The position numbers were made by a program, and so were the translations under genes. 64,000 nt of DNA from Filimonas zeae (GTDB lineage: Bacteria; Bacteroidota; Bacteroidia; Chitinophagales; Chitinophagaceae), in the NCBI RefSeq assembly GCF_014641615.1, contig NZ_BMIB01000001.1, positions 62,769-126,768 on the forward strand. The letters run 5' to 3'. The notes beneath the pieces are model-generated. The model did no database searches. It worked only from the letters and a program-made list of their open reading frames with translations, and had not been told where the DNA came from. Positions 59,963-64,000 of the stretch are shown piece after piece (position 1 is the first letter of the stretch; every line of letters begins with the position of its first letter).

Positions 59963-60686
59963 TGAACATTATGCCTGCCAGGCATTGGTAACATTGCTTA
60001 AACGCCATTGCCCCCAGGTTGAGGTGGTAGCGGTATGTAACGATGCACGGGAGGCGGCAGCTACCGTACGTACCCTGCAACCGCAGCTGGTGTTTCTGGA
60101 TATTGAAATGCCTTATTTCAATGGCTTTGAAGTGCTGGAACAACTGAAGCCAGTTCAGTTTGACTGTATTTTTACCACCAGTTACGATCAGTATGCTATA
60201 CGGGCTATCCGCTTCAGCGCGCTGGATTATCTGTTAAAACCTGTTGATGCAGAAGAGCTGAAAGCGGCCGTACAAAAAGCGGAACAGCAAAAGCCGAACT
60301 TGCTGCAACAGCAGATGGAACTGTTGTTACAACGTTTTCAGCAGCCGCAGCCTACGGTTAACCGCATTGCCCTGCCTTCTATAGACGGGTTACAGATTGT
60401 ACCGGTAGACACTATTCTGCATTGTTCTTCCAGCAGCAACTATACCATACTTACTTTAAAAGAAAATCAGAAACTGGTAGTATCGCGCACCTTGAAAGAA
60501 ATAGAAGAAATGCTGGAGGAGTATCATTTTCTACGTGTACACCACTCCTGGCTGGTAAACCTGAACGAGGTTAAAAAGTATACCAAAGGTGAAGGTGGCA
60601 GTTTGCTGATGACGGATGGAACGGTGGTTGATGTATCGCGTTCGCGCAAAGAAATGCTGCTGAAAAAACTGCTGCCCGGCAAATAG
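59940..60686 (+). CDS. LytTR response regulator
   Basis: The 248-residue protein has a receiver domain (1-120; acidic pair in IIDDEHY, phosphorylated D54 in VFLDIEMPYFNG, Lys in YLLKPVDAEEL) and a LytTR DNA-binding domain (~143-245; ALPSIDGLQIVPVDTILHCS, YHFLRVHHSWLVNLNEVKKY, VDVSRSRKEMLLKKLL). It overlaps the kinase gene by 23 bp, so the two are one operon. The TonB-dependent receptor gene 162 bp downstream is a candidate target. Confidence 0.93.
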   Translation: MKAVIIDDEHYACQALVTLLKRHCPQVEVVAVCNDAREAAATVRTLQPQLVFLDIEMPYFNGFEVLEQLKPVQFDCIFTTSYDQYAIRAIRFSALDYLLKPVDAEELKAAVQKAEQQKPNLLQQQMELLLQRFQQPQPTVNRIALPSIDGLQIVPVDTILHCSSSSNYTILTLKENQKLVVSRTLKEIEEMLEEYHFLRVHHSWLVNLNEVKKYTKGEGGSLLMTDGTVVDVSRSRKEMLLKKLLPGK

Positions 60687-60848
60687 CCGCCAACTACTCA
60701 ATGGCAACCTGCAACGGCTCAGTGTTGCTTGTACTTACTATATAGCTGAATTAGCTTTACCTCATGCTTTTACTCAAAGCAGTTTGTTTGGAGGGGATGT
60801 ATGTCTATATGGCCCCTCATTTTATTTCAACCAGTAAGTATAAGCACA

Positions 60849-62975
60849 ATGCGTTTACCACCATATATACTGTTTTTGTTTTTGCTGCAGCCAGCTTTCA
60901 GCGCGGCGCAGGCCCCTGCGGGTGGCTTAAAAGATGCTGTGCGCACACTGGATACCGTGCTGGTGCGTGCAGAACGGCCGCTGGTTACCCGTAAGGCCGA
61001 CCGGTATATTGTGCAGATAGAAAACAGTTTTCTGGCAAACGGTTTTACCGGCCTGGAAGTATTGCAAAAGTCGCCGGGGTTGTGGGTAAACCCTAACGGC
61101 TCTATCCGTATTACCGGTAACCAGCCCGTAACGGTAATGATTAATGAAGTGGTGCAGCGCATGTCTTCCACAGAACTGGCGGAATATCTGAAAACCATCC
61201 GCTCAGAAGACATCAGCCGTATTGAAGTGATTGCCAACCCATCTGCTGAATATGAAGCTGCTTCTTCCGGAGGCATTGTACATATTATTCTTAAAAAAGC
61301 GCGCAGCCGGGGTGTGAGTGGTACAGTGTATACGCAGTACAGGCAGCAGGGGAGCCGGCCCTATACAGCATCTGGTTTTATGATGGATATGAAAGCCCGT
61401 AAATGGTATGCTTCCGGTAGCTACAGTTATTCGGCTGATAACAGTATTTATAACGGTTATACGCTTACGGATTACCCGGATGGTACGCATGTAGATAACC
61501 GGGGTGTGCGTGATAATCATAACCGTCGTATGCAATACCGTATGGCGTTGGTGTACGATCTGTCTGCAAAACAAAGCCTTAGCGTAATGCACAATGCTTC
61601 TTACAGTCGTTTGCAGCAGTACTTCTATTCAGACGTAGTGCAAACCGGTGCGGGGAAGGATACACTTACCGGCCGGGCTACGGCAGACTGGCTGCGCCGG
61701 CCGCGTTTACAAAGTACCAATGCGGTATACACCTGGAAAACAGATACGGTGGGCAGCCTGTTAAAGCTGATGGCAGATTATACGCGTAGCAGCAAGGAGG
61801 AGTATAACGGACTGGCTTCTGTGTACAGCGATACAACGGCCAACCGGCATTCTGTTACCCATACCCCCGGTAATACCACGTTGCTGGCTGTGCAGGCTGA
61901 TTATACAAAAGCCGTTAAGGCAGGATGGTTGTGGCGTACCGGTGTTAAGTATGTGCATACGGGCAGGCGCAATACGTTGCTGATAACCGGAGGGCCGGAT
62001 AACAATAATGATTTCCGTTACCGGGAAGATTTGCTGATGGCGTATTTTACCCTGGAAAAAAGCTTTAAAAAGTGGACGTTTAAAACCGGCATCCGTAGCG
62101 AGCAAACCTGGTCTTCCGGGTTGTCGCTCACCACTTCACAACGTATCCGCCGCAATTATACGGGTTTGTTTCCTTCCCTGTTTTTACTGTATCATCTTAA
62201 TGAGGCTAAAGGCCATTCTGTTCAGTTCAGCTATGCCCGTAAAACGGGGCGCCCTGCTTTTAACGATCTTAATCCTTACCGGTTACAGCTGAACGATTAT
62301 GCAGTACTAACTGGTAATCCTGATCTGCAGCCGCAGTATACGCATTCCATGCAGGCTGCATGGGTATGGCATCGTAATTACACAGCAGAGTTGTACGTGC
62401 GTATCACCAATGGGTTTATGGCGCAAACAGCACGAACAGAAGGGAATATTATTATACATCAGTCTGCTAACTATCCGCAGTATACGGAGTGGGGCGTATC
62501 CTTCAATACCTTTCTTACCCCCTTACCTGGCTGGCGGGTGAATAATTCTGTGGTACTGTTCCGGTCTGTAAGTGATTTGCAGGCGATGGTTATACGGCGT
62601 ACCTCTTTCTCGGTAAAGACCGTGCATGCTGTTACCTGGAAAAAGGTTGCGGATATAGATGTGTATGCGGAGTATAATTCGCCATATACCAGCGCCAACG
62701 CGCGTATGGCGGAGTATGTGTATACTGATTTGGGTATCAGCCGCAATATTGTGGGTAACCAGCTGCGGCTACGTTTGTCTTTTGCTGATTTGCTGAACAC
62801 TGCCCGGGAAAAAGAGCTGACTGAATATGAGGGTACCCGTATTGATTTTTATCAGAAGCGCCCCACACGCACGGCAGCTATTACACTCACCTGGCGTTTC
62901 CGTTCGGGAAAGCTGTTTACCAAAAAGAATCTGGATAACAGTGTTTCCGATGAACAGAAACGCATAGGTTTATAA
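60849..62975 (+). CDS. TonB-dependent receptor, outer-membrane beta-barrel type
   Basis: The ~708-residue protein has a signal peptide (YILFLFLLQPAFSAAQA), then directly a plug domain without CarboxypepD-like or STN domain: LDTVLVRAERPLVTRKADRY, NGFTGLEVLQKSPGLWVNPN, GSIRITGNQPVTVMINEVVQ, IRSEDISRIEVIANPSAEYE and GIVHIILKK. The barrel follows (~190-708), with FNDLNPYRLQLNDYAVLTGN and PDLQPQYTHSMQAAWVW typical of the outer-membrane-protein-beta-barrel group. It is not a SusC; no SusD follows. It may take up or sense a small ligand or protein. ATG 60849 is chosen over 60801, because it gives a normal signal peptide. Confidence 0.88.
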   Translation: MRLPPYILFLFLLQPAFSAAQAPAGGLKDAVRTLDTVLVRAERPLVTRKADRYIVQIENSFLANGFTGLEVLQKSPGLWVNPNGSIRITGNQPVTVMINEVVQRMSSTELAEYLKTIRSEDISRIEVIANPSAEYEAASSGGIVHIILKKARSRGVSGTVYTQYRQQGSRPYTASGFMMDMKARKWYASGSYSYSADNSIYNGYTLTDYPDGTHVDNRGVRDNHNRRMQYRMALVYDLSAKQSLSVMHNASYSRLQQYFYSDVVQTGAGKDTLTGRATADWLRRPRLQSTNAVYTWKTDTVGSLLKLMADYTRSSKEEYNGLASVYSDTTANRHSVTHTPGNTTLLAVQADYTKAVKAGWLWRTGVKYVHTGRRNTLLITGGPDNNNDFRYREDLLMAYFTLEKSFKKWTFKTGIRSEQTWSSGLSLTTSQRIRRNYTGLFPSLFLLYHLNEAKGHSVQFSYARKTGRPAFNDLNPYRLQLNDYAVLTGNPDLQPQYTHSMQAAWVWHRNYTAELYVRITNGFMAQTARTEGNIIIHQSANYPQYTEWGVSFNTFLTPLPGWRVNNSVVLFRSVSDLQAMVIRRTSFSVKTVHAVTWKKVADIDVYAEYNSPYTSANARMAEYVYTDLGISRNIVGNQLRLRLSFADLLNTAREKELTEYEGTRIDFYQKRPTRTAAITLTWRFRSGKLFTKKNLDNSVSDEQKRIGL

Positions 62976-62980
62976 TGGTA

Positions 62981-64000
62981 TTATAAATGTTTATGTATGG
63001 TTTGTAACAGATAGCCTTTGAGGTCAGCATCATATTCCCAGAACATTACACCGGCCAGCTGCTGCTTTTTTACGTATTCACATTTTTCTTTTACTGACCA
63101 TTCATCATCGTAGGTCATAAACTGCCGGGTGGCGGCATTGTACAGGTAAGGAGCTTTTGCTTTTTTATCCCGGTGGTAGGTAAAGCCTTTCTGGTTGGTA
63201 AGGCTGTCTTTAATAAACGTATAGCCTTTGCCATATTGCTGACTTACCACGCTATCGCCAGGGCCTTTTTGTGCGCCAGGTGTAAGCTGATAGGTACGGC
63301 CATAGAAAGCAATGCCTACCACCAGTTTACTGGCTGGTACACCCGCGGCCAGATAAGCTTTTACAGCATTTTCTGTAGCGTGTGCCGAGGGGTATAGGTC
63401 AGAGGTGTACAGGTTGGTGTGGTGGCCTGCTATTTTACCATTGTAAAAGTCGTACGTCATCAGATTCACATAGTCCAGATACTGCTGGGCCTTATCCATT
63501 TCGGTGGTGCTGAGGAAGTCTGCAAAACCACCTGTGGCCGTGGTTAACAGTTTGTGTTTACCGGTTGCTTTTTCCAGCGTGTCTAAGCTTTGGCGCAGTG
63601 CCTGAAACAGCAGGGTAAAATTCTGTTTGTCTTCTTTGCGGTAAACATTGCCATCTTCTCCGGGGCGCCCTGGGTATTCCCAGTCAATATCAACACCATC
63701 CAGGTTAAAGCGTTGAATAATGGCAACCGCGCTGTGGGCAAAAGCGCGGCGTGCGGTATCGGTAAGGGCGGCATCTGAAAAGTTTTCGCTCCAGCTCCAT
63801 CCGCCTATGGATATCAGAATCTGTAAATGCGGGTTGCGTGTTTTCAGTGCTGCCAGCTTGCGCAGGTTTACGGTGTCTGTTTTAGGGTGTTCCAGCATAG
63901 CCCGGTTGTTGCGCAGGTTTACAAAAGCATAATTGATGTGGGTTAGTTTAGCCACGTCAATAGTATCGGTATTCAGCAGGCCGCGGTAGCCACCGCAATA
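62981..64000 (-). CDS. GH18 chitinase, cut by window end
   Basis: At least 339 codons of a family 18 glycosidase are present; the start lies beyond 64000. The first visible residues are YCGGYRGLLNTDTIDV, followed by KLTHINYAFVNL. The catalytic motif DGVDIDWEYPG has the Glu acid. Other marks are LQILISIGGWSWSENFSDA, VNLMTYDFYNG (the substrate-contact Tyr), GVPASKLVVGIAFYGRTYQL and GVMFWEYDADLKGYLL at the end. It hydrolyses chitin or chito-oligomers. A signal peptide would be in the missing part. The stop is 5 bp from that of the convergent TonB receptor gene. Confidence 0.9.
   Translation of the reverse strand, partial: YCGGYRGLLNTDTIDVAKLTHINYAFVNLRNNRAMLEHPKTDTVNLRKLAALKTRNPHLQILISIGGWSWSENFSDAALTDTARRAFAHSAVAIIQRFNLDGVDIDWEYPGRPGEDGNVYRKEDKQNFTLLFQALRQSLDTLEKATGKHKLLTTATGGFADFLSTTEMDKAQQYLDYVNLMTYDFYNGKIAGHHTNLYTSDLYPSAHATENAVKAYLAAGVPASKLVVGIAFYGRTYQLTPGAQKGPGDSVVSQQYGKGYTFIKDSLTNQKGFTYHRDKKAKAPYLYNAATRQFMTYDDEWSVKEKCEYVKKQQLAGVMFWEYDADLKGYLLQTIHKHL

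Overview
The window looks like chromosome from a Bacteroidota, most probably family Chitinophagaceae (Chitinophaga/Filimonas/Niastella-like). The evidence is an ECF sigma/FecR/SusC/SusD locus with a DUF4843 lipoprotein and a PKD-like lipoprotein, LytTR two-component genes, macrolide-exporter-type FtsX permeases without an ATPase, a tricorn-type protease, a GH18 chitinase, and promoters of the Bacteroidota type (TAnnTTTG at -7 with TTG about 18-20 nt upstream). I see no transposase, integrase, prophage or CRISPR array. Genus-level placement is inference.

Layout. 1-1600: a divergent tRNA-Cys, a 470-base gap with degenerate repeats, and a MAKQ-type hypothetical protein carrying three in-frame 60-bp repeats. 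1679-7891: RNase HI, an acyl-CoA carboxyltransferase, an RsbQ-like hydrolase paired with a GAF-PAS protein that has no output domain, and a B12-binding radical SAM enzyme. 7963-12434 (minus strand): XRE regulator + DUF2975, DUF763, and a FadR/TauE/DUF1634 exporter operon. 12498-18640: a FecR-like lipoprotein, NDH-2, an S8 protease, a polysaccharide deacetylase and a GT2. 18695-22650: a full AraC regulator followed by a paralogue without DNA-binding domain, a divergent NTF2-like secreted protein and an SF1 helicase. 22675-26996: methyltransferase, FtsX permease, VOC protein and a decayed macro-domain gene.

27102-37458 is the clearest functional unit: ECF sigma factor, FecR anti-sigma, SusC with STN domain, SusD, DUF4843 lipoprotein, PKD-like lipoprotein and a TlpA-type thiol oxidoreductase. 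It reads as a trans-envelope-signalled outer-membrane uptake system; its substrate cannot be read from sequence. 37576-48122 is a mixed block of stress, redox, transport and unknown genes. 48235-53968 holds a tricorn protease and a large secreted protein with a triplicated module and an aromatic/Gly-rich tail. 54085-57080 contains small regulators: a SUKH protein, two ArsR paralogues sharing candidate operator motifs, DUF3606, and a divergent lipoprotein pair around a perfect 15-bp inverted repeat. 57180-64000 contains an exported DUF695/RraB-like protein, a TPR sensor kinase and LytTR regulator just upstream of an outer-membrane TonB-dependent receptor, and a GH18 chitinase cut by the window end.

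The best candidates for something not well described are the RsbQ + GAF-PAS pair without an effector, the sensor-only AraC paralogue, the ArsR pair with shared sites around a small unknown gene, and the exported proteins with domains normally found in the cytoplasm (PPC/DUF296 and RraB). None of these is proven to be a new system; each is a testable hypothesis.
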